In this document: positions 26,991-38,652 of the stretch, one piece after another
Layout: the number at the start of each line of letters is the position of its first letter
Position numbering within the stretch: the stretch's first letter is position 1
From: Phascolomyces articulosus
Lineage: Eukaryota; Mucoromycota; Mucoromycetes; Mucorales; Lichtheimiaceae
Assembly: GCA_025677815.1 (NCBI GenBank)
Contig: JAIXMP010000001.1
Coordinates: 2,480,001-2,544,000, forward strand
DNA length: 64,000 bases
Direction of reading: 5' to 3'
Program-made: the position numbers and the translations under genes
The notes under the pieces: generated by a model
Told to the model about the DNA's origin: nothing
Seen by the model: only the letters and a program-made list of their open reading frames with translations
Databases searched by the model: none

Positions 26991-28716
26991 TGCTAATGTA
27001 CAGATAAAATCTTGGTGTGCAAAATGAAACCCGCGAAAAGAGCTTTTCGCACATTTCTATACATAGTATGTAGATGACCATATATACCTCAATGCACTTT
27101 GCTTTTCCTTTTCTTTTTCTATCGATGAGCTTATTAAACGACTCAAAAATATAAACCAAGTATCATGATTACAGTATTTAAAATAGTCGTATTATTTGGC
27201 CATTGTTAGTACGTTTTCTTTCTTTATTAACAAATAAATATATATGTGCACAAATGATGAGAATATAAATAGGTGTACTGATATTATGAAAAAGTATAGA
27301 GAAAGATGGAAGAACGAGAAAAGAATCTTTGTGTCATGGAAAAAAATATGCAAAGTCACAGCGTTTGAAGCTAGACCTACATAATATACATAGCACTATA
27401 AGTTAGTAAACTACAAGTCAATTAATTAGAATGCAAGAGGAAGATGGCAACTTCCCACTCCCAGCTGGAGACAAACAGTTTGTTCGTCAAGGCAGCCGGC
27501 GAATTTCTCCGACATAGGGCAGGGTTCATATGTACAAAGCTTTGCGTTTTCTTGCAAGCATTATTCCTTTCTAATTGAATAATTTTTTGCAACTTATCTT
27601 CAATTGAAAGCGGCACTACTTGAAATCGCAAAACTAATGTCATCCTTGTTCGTGGGCACTTATAAAAGAAAAAATGAATATTTATTAAAGTTAGTTATCT
27701 GTAGTTCCATACATGTATAGTAAATTAAATAAAATCAGCAGTTTCACACTTGAAAAAAAAGTACACACCTTATATTACAGTTGTCAATGGCAACAAGTAC
27801 GTTAAACTATTACTTGACGACTAAGTGTAAAAAGCATTGGCTTCATAAACAAAAGTAAAACCATTGACCCCACGAAAAAAAATAAAAAGGGTCTTGACCT
27901 ATTAATTTTGCTATGGATTAGAAAAAAAAAAGTAAAACAATCCCATAGCACTATTACTACTAGTTTGTAAGTAATGAAAACATACGATTGGGTAGTCCCA
28001 TCTTTTTTAAGGAACAAATCTTTTGGTTCGATGAATACGCTTGTTTGCTGCACCAAAAAGTATTCACAAAAGAGAAAGAAAAGCGACTTTTCATATCAAA
28101 AACATTATTTTGTTGACGTCATCCACACATCTCAGATATATATTGGTTTCACGCCCCCTATATATATTTTTGGCTTGACTTATGGTGTGTATGGAAGACC
28201 TAGCGAATAAAATACTTTTGTTAAAGTGTGGGAGTACATTTTTGGCCAATGTCAAGCTTAGGTTAAAGTGCGGAGAATAGTTAGAGTGCTGAGTCTGTAA
28301 CTTTGACAGTAGATCCAAACGCAATATGAGCCTTCAATGAAGAAAACAAATACACATCGCATAAACTAAAAACGGCTATTTGCTGGATGGATAATGGAAA
28401 AATATCACTATAAAACCTGTTTCCACTATGAATATAATTATACGTTCATTTATTATTTATCAATTTAAACTGGAGTATGATTATAAAAATAAAAGAAATG
28501 ATTGTTTATAGCAGTTTCGATTGTACCACAAACAAGGCGTAGTTTATTATAAAAGTGTACAACAATCAAAGTAGTCCATCTGAAAAAAAACGTTACTTCT
28601 TTTCTTTTTCTTCTTTCGTTTTTCAACACACTCAGTATTTATTGTAAGTAGCAAGTTAGTATTCAGCATATGCGCAGTAAATTATGAAGTTTTTCATCTC
28701 ATTATATATGCAATAG
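26991..28716. other. Gene-poor spacer, retrotransposon 5' flank to exonuclease relic
   Basis: No intact gene. A minus-strand frame at 27422-27643 (KLQKIIQLERNNACKK) has near-normal composition but no neighbours in frame. A CT-rich tract at 28585-28630 followed by AT-rich sequence lies just before the next relic and could be its old promoter. Confidence 0.4.
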
Positions 28717-31680
28717 ATGACACACGAACCTTTAGTACGCGATATGCTCAATCTTGAAGAGCAACCCAACGATATTACACGTGGATTTGATAAGTATTTC
28801 GATGAACCGCAAAAAAAAAAAAAACTATCTGATGAAATAAAAGCATCAACCTGCCGGCCTGCAATGCCAAAGTGTTACGAAAATGGTACTTTTTGGATAC
28901 TGCCACCAAATCCTTTTTTTTCCTTGTGGAAAAATCCAAATGATCCAAAAAAAAAACTCTATCTTCCACGGGTGTTTGTTTGGATGGTGGATACACTTTT
29001 GAAGGAATTTTATTGCGAAAAAGAAGGGTGTACTGGGACTTTGGCGCGGGATGGATGGTCAAAAACATCACGAGCACGTCGCATCCTGGATCTTGATAAC
29101 AATTTCTATATCATGTCACCACGGTATCAGTGTAACAAGTGTAACAAAACCTGTAATGGATATGATGAAGAGATAATGAAAGAGTTGCTGACATGGCTTA
29201 AGGAGGAGTTTCCAGCTGTGTTATCTCATCGTAGTGGTATTTCGCGCTCTCTTTTACTATTGATGTGTAACTGTTTCGGGTCATCAATGGGTCCAGGGCC
29301 ATTTGTAGATATGCTCTCGATTCATCATCATCGTCGTCATGCAGGACTCGGGTTTCAATATGTATCAGCATTAAAGAAACAAAGAATTACGAAAGTAATA
29401 AGCCGCATTATAAATACAGAATTGCCAAAAAACAAAAACGAAGTCTGACACAAACGACCATGGAATCATTCATCAATAGAAATCAACAAAGCGAACAAAA
29501 CGAACAAATCGAACCTTTTTCATCATTTGAAAATCCTAGTGGCTATTCCGGATTTGTAGCTTCAGAAAACTATCTTGTTAAAATGTTTATTATGTATGTT
29601 ATGTTTCACCAGCCTGATTATGAGCAGCACACGAGCAGCTTACCAGCAACAATAATAAAGGTGGATCATTCGTACAAAGTAATTATATATTAATAAATTG
29701 ATGAAGATGAATGGTATTCCATGTTCTGACAATAAAGTTAATTTAACAATAATGTTTATAAATCGTAGGTTATGAATCGTATCTGTCGCGTTAACGGAGT
29801 CAAGATTTTCGAAGGATTATTTACTCTACTCAATGAATTTGAAGAAATCCGTTTCAAGCTTTTGTATCAACATCATCATTACATCATATCACAGAACCAA
29901 TGCATGAACTTGTCAAGTCATTACAAAAATTTTGTCATGATATGGCACAGCTGCTTTACACAGATAAGGTTGATGCTGATAAACTTATCTCCACGTCATG
30001 TTTTCCATCACTCAAAAAAGATGTCTACCCAATTGTATCAAAAAAGAAGATTAATCGCTTGACAAAGCTTTCATTACCTGCATCCGCTAGACTAACTATT
30101 TGTGCAAACCTGAATGAAATCAACAATGCGATTAGTTTAATAAACCAAGCTGCTGCAGTATCATCATTGGATATTTTGACCGGATTGGATGCTGAATGGA
30201 CCATATCTAATACCAATCCACATTACTATCAAATTCAAAAAGTTGATATATTACAAATCGCATGGCAACAGCACATTTTTATTCTTGAACTTTGGCGTAT
30301 AAATAACTCTGAAATGCCTTACGCACTTCGGTTGTTTCTCGATAATCCACGTATCAAAAAAGTTGGACGTAATGTTGGTGGTGATGTTAGTCGTGTTGAG
30401 CGTATGTTTTCAGCTACAAGGGAACCAGCACATCAATCTACAGCACTAGGAATTATAGAACTTGGACGATTTTGTCGTGAAAAGGGTGTAATTTTGGATG
30501 GGTGTATGTCACTCGCGGATATTTGCTCTGTAGTTCTCAAACGTTATCTCCCCAAGCCAGATATTAGGATAGGCACGTGGGATTGCAACCTGACAGAAGA
30601 ACAGTTAAATTATGCAGCTCTGGGTGCATGGTGCAGTTTGAAGTGCTATGAACAAGCTTCTACACTATTAGATTATGACACAATTCCTCAATGTACCGAT
30701 GTTCAACAACAAGTGGCCATCATGAGCGATGATTTATCCAGACCTATTGCCGAAGGGAAATCGCTAGCCAAGAGTTGTAAGTATATCTTTTTTTTACTTT
30801 ATAGTGTTATATATATATATCAACTCTTATTCATATATTATATTACTCTATGCAAATATACTATAGGACATTTGATGGAATGAATATTGATGAAAATAAT
30901 ATTCTTGTGCAAATTACGACTATACTTGTCCCAGGTGCATGTTTGACCAACTACAAAAAAACAATTACCAGCCAACTTTCTACATCATCAAATTCATCTT
31001 ACTTGGTTTGTAAACGGCATTTACTGCGAGTAAAAAAATAATGATATAACAGAAAACGATTAGCAGCAATACACCTGGGAACAAACCGACCAGGATAACA
31101 TGACGAGTGTTATTACTGAAGACTTGATGGATGATGATCTAGGAAATGACTTGGAAAATATCTAGGATGAAATTGATGATTATGATACCAATGAACTGCA
31201 CAATATACAAACTCAAGACACTAGTGAGATTGATGAACAATCGGCACGTATTGGTGAAGAAGAGTTTCGTAAAATAGACGACAGTTGTATCACAACACAT
31301 AACAACAAAAATGATGAATTGATTCGGTCCCGCATATTACAGGATGTATGGCACGCATTGAAACGACTCTCACTACCTAAAAAACATGGCCTACGGTTAG
31401 AATTCCAACGTGTTTTAATTGATGTCATCATGGTGATGGACAAGGAGGATGTAGCTCGTGTTTCTGCATATCTGAATCGAAATGGTGAAAATTTCGACTA
31501 CATCCATAAAATACGTAAAACATGGCTGCTTGCACGGGTACGACGAGTCATTCCACCACCTGAAAACTTATTTTTTTTTCTGTGCGCCGTGTTTTTCTTA
31601 CCTTCGGACCATTGAAATGTGCAACATCAGGAAAGCTGGAAAATAGCAGCAAGTTTCCTTGAATTAGTAAAATCTGGCCA
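28717..31680 (+). pseudogene. Broken DUF6729-like plus 3'-5' exonuclease (RNase D/WRN fold) gene
   Basis: The first 243 codons (28717-29448) hold a Cys/His-bearing domain (WILPPNPFFSLWKNP, CTGTLARDGWSKTSRARRI, YQCNKCNKTC) that I take as DUF6729. The frame then changes near 29380-29400, continuing as KQKRSLTQTTMESF and FSSFENPSGYSGF up to IKVDHSYK. An intron (about 29678-29769) is followed by VMNRICRVNGVKIFEGLF, another one-base shift near 29853, and then a 3'-5' exonuclease domain to about 30660. Exo I is LDAEWT, Exo II is NVGGDVSRV, and Exo III reads YAALGAW where family members have Asp, so the last metal ligand is lost (Gly codon 30623-30625). A later acidic block (31100-31300) has TAG near 31165, and the end (IRKTWLLARVRRVIPPPENL) shifts frame near a T run at 31572. 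Probably a dead copy of a repeated, transposon-linked gene. Confidence 0.7.
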
Positions 31681-32247
31681 ACTTTCTGACCCTCCAAATA
31701 TCAAGCTTTATCAGCATCAAAGAATAAAATAATCCTGGCAAAATAGGTTAAATCAGGTTTTTTTCTGGTAAAATAAACCATGATACATATACCTAGATGA
31801 TGTTTTTCAGTCGTTATTGTTAAATGAAATACTTTTTTTATGCAACTTCTTGTGACTTTGTATATGAAAGATAGAAAAAGAGAGATCACTATATTATTCC
31901 GTTAACATAGCAAAATATATTAAAAATAGTAGCTATCATGTCATTGTCATGCCTGTTCATATACGCACAATGTATAGTAAATAGCATAAAGAAGTATTCT
32001 ATTAAATTGAAGTCATTTCTGATGAACTTTCATTTTTTCAAGTTTTTTTCATGTATTCACCGAACAATTCGGGTTTAATATTTCTTATGGTGCTAAAATT
32101 AAATTTAATACAGGAAAACAAAGAATCATTTCTTGTTTTGAGAGAGTTGTTGCTGGAAAAAATAAAAAGTAGTCAGTTACAGAAAGAATTGATATTATGT
32201 TTATAGACAACAAAGAACCAGCAATAAGATTGGGTCCAAAAAAATAC

Positions 32248-32340
32248 TATAAAAGGAGTGAATATTTTTTCTCTTTCTTTTTTTCTCTTCATCAAATCTT
32301 TCACACACAAGCACTTTCACAAGCACACAAGCACAAGCAT
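32248..32340 (+). promoter_or_regulatory. TATA box plus CT-rich and CACAAGCA leader without an obvious gene
   Basis: TATAAAAGG at 32248-32256 is followed by a CT-rich tract (about 32265-32292) and a CACAAGCA-rich leader ending at ATG 32339, a layout expected for a strongly expressed fungal gene. The ATG opens only about 19 codons. An acceptor-like TTTTATAG at about 32443-32450 leads to a further open stretch (32490-32652) that reads FSVVKKGLVVAQYKYGQK before a stop. No known family. It may be a promoter left from a lost or captured gene. Confidence 0.35.
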
Positions 32341-32881
32341 GAAATGTAATTACTACTATTTCTCTTTTGCGGGTAGTGTTGGAATTCAATGTTAAACTTT
32401 AATGTATATATATCTAATATGTTATGACGAACTGTTTCTTTATTTTATAGTCCCGTTGTCATCGACAACGGTCTTCTGGGTGCCCTAATGGTTCCTCTCA
32501 TTCTTCATCACCGACCATTTGCTTGGAGTTCCTGCAATGTTTTCTGTTGTAAAAAAAGGCCTTGTAGTTGCTCAATATAAGTATGGTCAAAAGTTGATAA
32601 ATTATGGGGGGTGTGGTCATCCGCAGGAAACATCCTCTATACTTACGTGGTAAGCATTAATTTTTTATTTATATATACATCAATTACCAAACAATAATAC
32701 TAATACAAAATCATTTTTTTTACATGTCAAGATATTTCTTCTGGCCAGGACCTTATAATTTGCTTATATGGTAAGTTATTATACATTTAATAATTTACTG
32801 AGAATTGGATCAAAGAGGAGTGTCATTGTGGTTACTTTGTAATGGTCACTAATTTGATGATTATCATTTTGGGCCCGCTTG

Positions 32882-32917
32882 GGGTCACGACCAAGGTCTC
32901 AAGCTTAGCGGTGACCC
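32882..32917. repeat. Inverted repeat GGGTCAC...GTGACCC
   Basis: A perfect 7-bp stem (32882-32888 with 32911-32917) encloses 22 bases that contain a smaller GACC/GGTC pair and an AAGCTT site. It is GC-rich in an AT-rich context, just 230 bp before the recombinase relic. It could be part of an element end or an RNA hairpin. Confidence 0.5.
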
Positions 32918-33148
32918 AATCCTGATACCTTAATTTTGAAATTTGTTTCACTTTGTAATAAAATGACAGCTACACAAGTTTCATATCTATCAGTCTTTGT
33001 TCCTGGTGTGTTTGACTTGAAAGTTTTATTTGAATAGCTGTTTTATTCTTCCGACATTCAGAGATTCATTCATTCATTCGTTCATTTACATCGCTCATTG
33101 TCCTTCATTACTATTTTTTACTTATATTGAAGCTTATATCTGTTTAAC

Positions 33149-35890
33149 ATGAATTCCGAACGATCTGCTGCTACTGGTTTTTATCAAGGTTATCAAGGTT
33201 CTAATGGAATTAGTAGTAGCAGTGTTCCATTTCCTTCTCTCCCTCTTCCTCCTCGTCTCCCACACTTTCCTATTGCGCAATATTTTAAACTGTTACCTAT
33301 ACACATGGCGCTGCCGCTGCTGCACAACAAACTTTCCAACTTGCTCAAGAATCCCGTCCTAAAAATACTAAAAGGTCATATGTATCAAAACAAAAAGAAT
33401 TCCTTGACTGGTGTCGTCGTCGCTGTCTTCCAGACCACACTCAGCTTTTAATTGATGATGCCAAACTTCATCTTTTTTGGTTGAAGAGGTAAAGTACTTA
33501 ACTTTTATATGTCTTTAACATGAGCTTATTACTGTTATAAACTTAACTTGTGCAATAATAGGTTGTTTTACGTGATCGTCGGCTACCTGGAAAAAAGAGA
33601 AAGGAACCACCAACTACAACACCCACAAGACTGCCACCACCATCATCATCATCATCATCTGCTACTGCTTTTGCTACTACTACTGCTACCATTGTGCCAC
33701 CAACATCTTCTGCATCTTCTTCCGCTGCTGCTGCTGCTACTGCTGTCATTTCATTACCACCACCAACATTGTCATCAACACCTACTCCTTTCGAGGAATC
33801 TGTTGCCGTTGCTGATACCGCCAATGCCGCTGGAGCTGTTTATCTATTACCAATGGCAAAGTTGGGCTTGCCACAGTACTTGCATCACTTCTGCAATTGT
33901 CGACTTGCATAAACAACAAATGCATACAGATTGAAATTTTAACCAACAGCATCCATGAGGATTTTATGTTCAGGTTCTCTTGAACCGAATGAGACAAGAA
34001 GCTGATCTTAAATGTGACCAAATGGAAGATAGAGGTGCAGGCGCCATAGCAGATGGATATTCAACAACTGCTGAAATGAAGAGTGTTGTTGATTATTATT
34101 TTTTCAAGAACACCCAAGAAGGGCTAAGAAATTGTGCAGCTTTTTTGTTACAACACTTTGGTCTGTTGCGTGGTGAAAGTATTCGAATGATGGAATTTGC
34201 TGATTTACAAACAGTGCTGCTTGAATGGGAGGGTGTCACTGAATGTCGTGCGTTGGTTATGGTTTTGTTGCAAGGAAAAACAAATCAAGAGGGTCGTGTG
34301 GAATTTGCTGCTTGTATTCGTAACCGTGACGCTGCAAAATGTCCTCAAATAGCGCTTTCTTTTTATTTGTTTCATCGTTGGCATATTCAATGCGAATCGT
34401 TTCCTAGTCTCAATAAAAACAAGGATTGGTACCGGTTCAAGCTTATCAAGTCTGCAGACCTTACGGTTGAATTGTCTTATTCTCAACATCTTGATGTTGT
34501 ATCTTCACCATTCAAAGAAATTGGTTTACATTCGAAGGCAAAAACACATGCAATGTGCGGATCAGGACCACGTATGGCAGAGCAGCTAGGAACAAGTGAA
34601 TCTTTAATTCAGCGATTGGGTAGGTGGAGTAGCAATGCATTATCCAAGAAATATTTAACCAACGTACCATGAGAGCACTGCGAACTTTGGCGGGTTTCAC
34701 AGCAGAAGCAAGTCAGTTTTATTTATCCCATGTAGCTGTCATACCACCACCAGAATTGCGTCGAAAGGTGTTTAATTGGATTGATGCTTGGAGACAGCGT
34801 TTGGATAACGGAGATGTTGAACAATCGTCGTTTGCGGCTGATGGCTTTTTGAAGTTGCTTGAACAGTTGCGCGTTGTATTATTGCAGGATTCAGTTTTGA
34901 TGCGTGAACGTTTTCCATACCACTGTCTTTGGCAAGATTCCTTGTTTCAGGATGAATTGTATTTAGAATTTGAATGGTGCGTATTTTTATGAATATAACT
35001 AAATTGACTTTTTTTACTAACTACTCAACAATCAAAACTTTTATAGTGAACTAAATCCTGCTTTGGAAAACGAGGTTGAACCCGCCGATTTATTACTACA
35101 GAGGGCTGTTCCTGTTCTTGAAAATAAAGCATCAGTTTTACAGCAGCTACTCAATCTTTTAAACTAAAAGTTGGACCGGCTTACCTCATCAGTCAGTGGT
35201 TTATTAATTAGCATTCAACCGATTGTCGGAATCATGCAACGAGCCGATCAAGTTGAACACTTCATGCAGCAACTGAATAATATGTTTCTACAATTAAACA
35301 ATATTATGTCTGGTCGCACGTCGATGAACTTATCTGTCTCTTTGAACCCACAACAGCAACATGGATTCGCTAGCTTTTCCGTACCATCATCATCATCATC
35401 ATTATCATCGTTACCATCACTATTCCAACAACAGCAACAATCACACCAACAGCACGTTTCCAAAATCCACCACCACCATCATCATCAATGTCATCTCCTC
35501 CACTCAATCATCAGTCTCTCCTCCTCCACCTCCATCATATAAAATGTCACCGAATGTTTTTACTATGAAATATTTGTGGCGTGAATTTTTTGATAGTTTG
35601 CCTAATGGTTTCTCACGTAGTTCTAAAGTGGCTGAATTGGAGAAGTATGGGATGAAATGGCGTATGTCGGATGGAACTAGCTAATTTTTTAATCGTCGAA
35701 ACCGTATCATAAAACAAATTCAAAGTAAAATACCACTTAATACTCCTGAAGAAGATCGTGATACTGTTGGTGGAGACCTTGCTGCTCAATATGATTTAAA
35801 AATGAAAAGTGAAAATCGATCATAGGATTGGATCGCCAAGAATTGCAAAGAATTTTTTGACGATACACCCCTCTCCTCCATTACCATAAT
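33149..35890 (+). mobile_element. Decayed Crypton-like element: tyrosine recombinase with Gcr1-like C-terminal domain
   Basis: An ATG at 33149 opens the gene. After a frame change near 33300 comes a core-binding-like segment (PKNTKRSYVSKQKEFLDWC) ending at a GTAAAG donor. A Ser/Thr/Pro-rich linker (33600-33830) changes frame again before SAIVDLHKQQM. The catalytic part is intact as one frame, 33980-34672: box I Arg in LLRGES, Lys in LLQGKTNQEGR, a box II that reads HAMC at 34547-34558 where HxxR is required, and the nucleophile Tyr in KKYLTNVP (34652-34654). A one-base loss after that Pro brings a stop; the frame resumes as MRALRTLAGFTAEASQFYLS. TAA near 35166 and TAG near 35682 interrupt a Gcr1_C-like DNA-binding domain (FTMKYLWREFFDSL, KVAELEKYGMKWR, FFNRRNRIIKQI). 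Cryptons move as circles through a tyrosine recombinase without a DDE enzyme. Dead copy; class assignment fairly good. Confidence 0.72.
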
Positions 35891-36650
35891 GGTTTATTTC
35901 GATACATGGCTCTTTTCTCCTCTCTCTATTTCTGTTTTTTTTTTTTTTCGTCTCACTGCTGCTTGTTGCATCTAGTCTGTTTACTGGTCTAGGATTGTTT
36001 CTTCTACTCTGTTTGTTGGCTTTTTTTTTCTTAATTCTAACACTCACATTGACACAAACAACACTGTGTAAAAAAAATATTCACTTTTTAAACTCTACTT
36101 TTTTTATATTCACTTTTTTTATTTTTACTTTTAATAAAATAAAAAATTCAATTATGTTTCTGCCCATCATGTTAAATATTCATCTCTATTGTACGAATAA
36201 ATGAATAGGATCTGAATAGCTTGTGGCATAATTATATCAAATCTAAATGCTTGAATAAAAAAGAATAGATTCAAAAATATTGTCGGTTTAAGAGCGGTTG
36301 CACCATAGTCCGTTTCCTTGAAGACAATACCACCCTCCAAAGTATATCGCATGTATTTCCCAACCCTAAAAACTCTCCTCTCTTACAACCTCAAAATTCG
36401 TTATTCCATAATTTTGTTGTTCTTGTTGAAAATATTTTACATGATAAATTTCTTTACTATAATAATCATCAAATCAAACTACTACTGATAGTTTAAAAAA
36501 ATTGAAAGATGTATTGTTGATGTTGTTTTTTTAGAGGGGAAAGAGGAAGTTTATTCTAATTTCTTGTTCTATTTATATAGATATTTATATAGTATTAGTA
36601 TTCTTAATGTCGAGTAAGAAAGTATGAGTTTTTCTTAAAAAAAAACTTAC
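35891..36650. other. Intergenic, right edge of transposon island and 3' end of OST1
   Basis: T-rich sequence with no supported gene. The OST1 3' UTR lies here; a candidate terminal mini-exon consisting of little more than the stop codon is discussed under OST1. Confidence 0.5.
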
Positions 36651-38652
36651 CGATTTTGAGGAACCAATGGTGAAGCTCATCTTTGAAAAGATGATACTCA
36701 TCAAAAATACAACAAAGATAGCAGCTGATGTAATCAATGGTTTTTGGAATAATCGTATGGTGGCGTATTGGTAGGTGATCTACATTTTTTTTTCGTAATA
36801 TTGAGTATTAAGCCATTTGCTTGAATAATAGAAAAAAAAAGCCTGTCATAAAACTTCCTTTCTCCTATTCTCTTTTTCCTTTCCCCGTGTATTTATAAAG
36901 ATTGACAAACCTGAATAGGTTGTTCATGTTCACGAACAACATTATGTTTTTCAAGAATAACAAGATAACGACCGGTAGAATCAAAATTGGTATAATGAGT
37001 TTCATGCTGAATAGAATCCATCTTGAAAGGCGTATGGACTTGAACGTTACTAAGAAAAATTGATATGTATAAGTATATATTACATAAAGTATAACCAGTA
37101 AATCTACTTTCTCTCTTTTTGTTTCTTTCATTAGTTCTAGCACACCTATCCCCCCCTTCATCTTATTAATAATACTATCTACGACATACGTTGCGCCTTC
37201 AGGTAAAACAACGCGGACAACGGCCTTATCCACCACCATATCTTGAACATTCTCGACAAAGTTGACATTAAGAATATATTCATCCTTTTCCTTTGAATAA
37301 TGATCAAATCGACCGAGATCAACATTGTATCCATGGAACCAAGTATAATTCCAACCACCAAATAAGGGATAACGAGGAGTAATTTCCAAAACAGAAGATT
37401 CGAGTTCGTTACGGAAGTGAGAGGTTGAGACGTTTCCAATATCATCACGATAATAAACATCACGAGCTTGAGAAGGAAGGCGGAATGCCATATCCTTTAA
37501 TACGTTGGTTTGACCATGTACCATACGAGTCAATTGATAAGTAGCACGGCTGAATTGAGTATCCAACCTTAATAGACAGAGAGATGATGAGTCATTTTTT
37601 CTGTTTCTTTCGATGTTCATGAGTCATCAAAGAAATAATAAAAACAACTTACTCTGCTCCAGAATGATGCAATTTGTAGTTTTCTTCAACACCCAAGTTT
37701 CCACCCCAGTGAGATACTTGTAAATCACGTACAAGTTCAGTAACAGTCAAAAGAGGCTTGCCATATTCATAATGCACACGTAATTTATCGAATGTTTCGG
37801 GCATAATTGAGTGGAAAGGTCCATAAACAATTTTGTTTCCGGTATGTTGAACATGTTCACCACCTGTATACGATTGTACAACTTGACTTGGCAACCTAAA
37901 AACATGGTCATTTTTATTAAGCTAACCATTTTCTCTCCCAAAAAAAAATTAGAAAATAATAATACAACGTCCACAAACTTACTGTACGGTGGTCTTGACT
38001 TCATCGGTGAAATAAGGTGAATATAGATAAATATTATCGCTATAAACAACGAATTGACGTGCCACTTGGGGAATTTTTGCAGGTAATGGTGTTAAAGCAT
38101 GAGTATATGCGAGCTTGACACCAAAGCGGATCTCAGCATCAGGTTGAATAGGTTCATCGAATGTAATCTTATATAATTGTACTTCTCTATTAAAAAAATA
38201 ATTTTATTAAGATGAGTTCATTTCACTCTTTTTCAAAACCTTTCGATGGAGAGAAAAAAAAGTGCCCATGGATTTCTCTTTTTATTGTTTTTCATCATTT
38301 ACTTTTCCGAGTCAAAACCTGCTTGTTCAATGGTTAAAGAGGTTTTTGGTTCTTGACGAAGGAAAGCTGAAATAGAAGCCACATGATCTTCTGTTTGTCG
38401 AGGTATAGTGAAAATATAATGGGAAATTGGTGAAGCGTCAATATTTTTGGCGCGGATACCGATATCTTCTTGAACAACATTGGCACGTAGATCGACGACA
38501 CGGATTACACGCGTGTTCCTGAATTCTGGTGGGATCGGAATGGTGGTTTTAGCAATGGATTCTGTTGTGTCGGTAGCCCATGCCATATTATTAGCCAAGC
38601 TAATAATGATGGTAAGCAATGCGCATAACTTTACGCGCATTGACAGTTTCAT
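36651..38652 (-). CDS. OST1: Oligosaccharyltransferase subunit OST1 / ribophorin I
   Basis: Exons, complement(36651..36779, 36911..37049, 37146..37567, 37653..37895, 37983..38186, 38303..38652), give about 496 residues. Ribophorin I is a non-catalytic subunit of the ER oligosaccharyltransferase that N-glycosylates nascent proteins. A signal peptide (residues 1-26) precedes the diagnostic ribophorin block (RVVDLRANVVQEDIGIRAKN). Further conserved parts are RFGVKLAYTHALTPLPAKIP, the LGVEENYKLHHSGAE region, LPEGAT, the DSTGRY element, and a C-terminal membrane segment (LITSAAIFVVFLMSIIF). Oddity: between the third- and second-last of these exons the reading phase fails by one base, and the donor (37146) follows a C7 run at 37150-37156; one extra base there restores phase. 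After the last exon (GTAAGT at 36650) the next acceptors put TAA or TAG immediately in phase. Family certain, 3' end uncertain. Confidence 0.92.

Larger units (their letters stand above)
31681..33148. other. Spacer between exonuclease relic and Crypton relic
   Basis: AT-rich DNA with a promoter-like segment (32248-32340), a short open stretch after it, an inverted repeat at 32882-32917 and, at 33060-33150, a leader-like TTCATTCATTCATTCG region directly before the recombinase ATG. Confidence 0.45.

Noticed and set aside
32451..32475. PVVIDNG reading, suggestive of an actin-family start
   Set aside because: Only seven residues match, the following codons do not continue the actin line, and the same bases form a GTTGTC-ATC-GACAAC palindrome that explains the resemblance.
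33543..33824. Minus-strand Ala/Val/Asp-rich frame in the recombinase relic
   Set aside because: Mirror image of the trinucleotide-repeat linker in the plus-strand gene.
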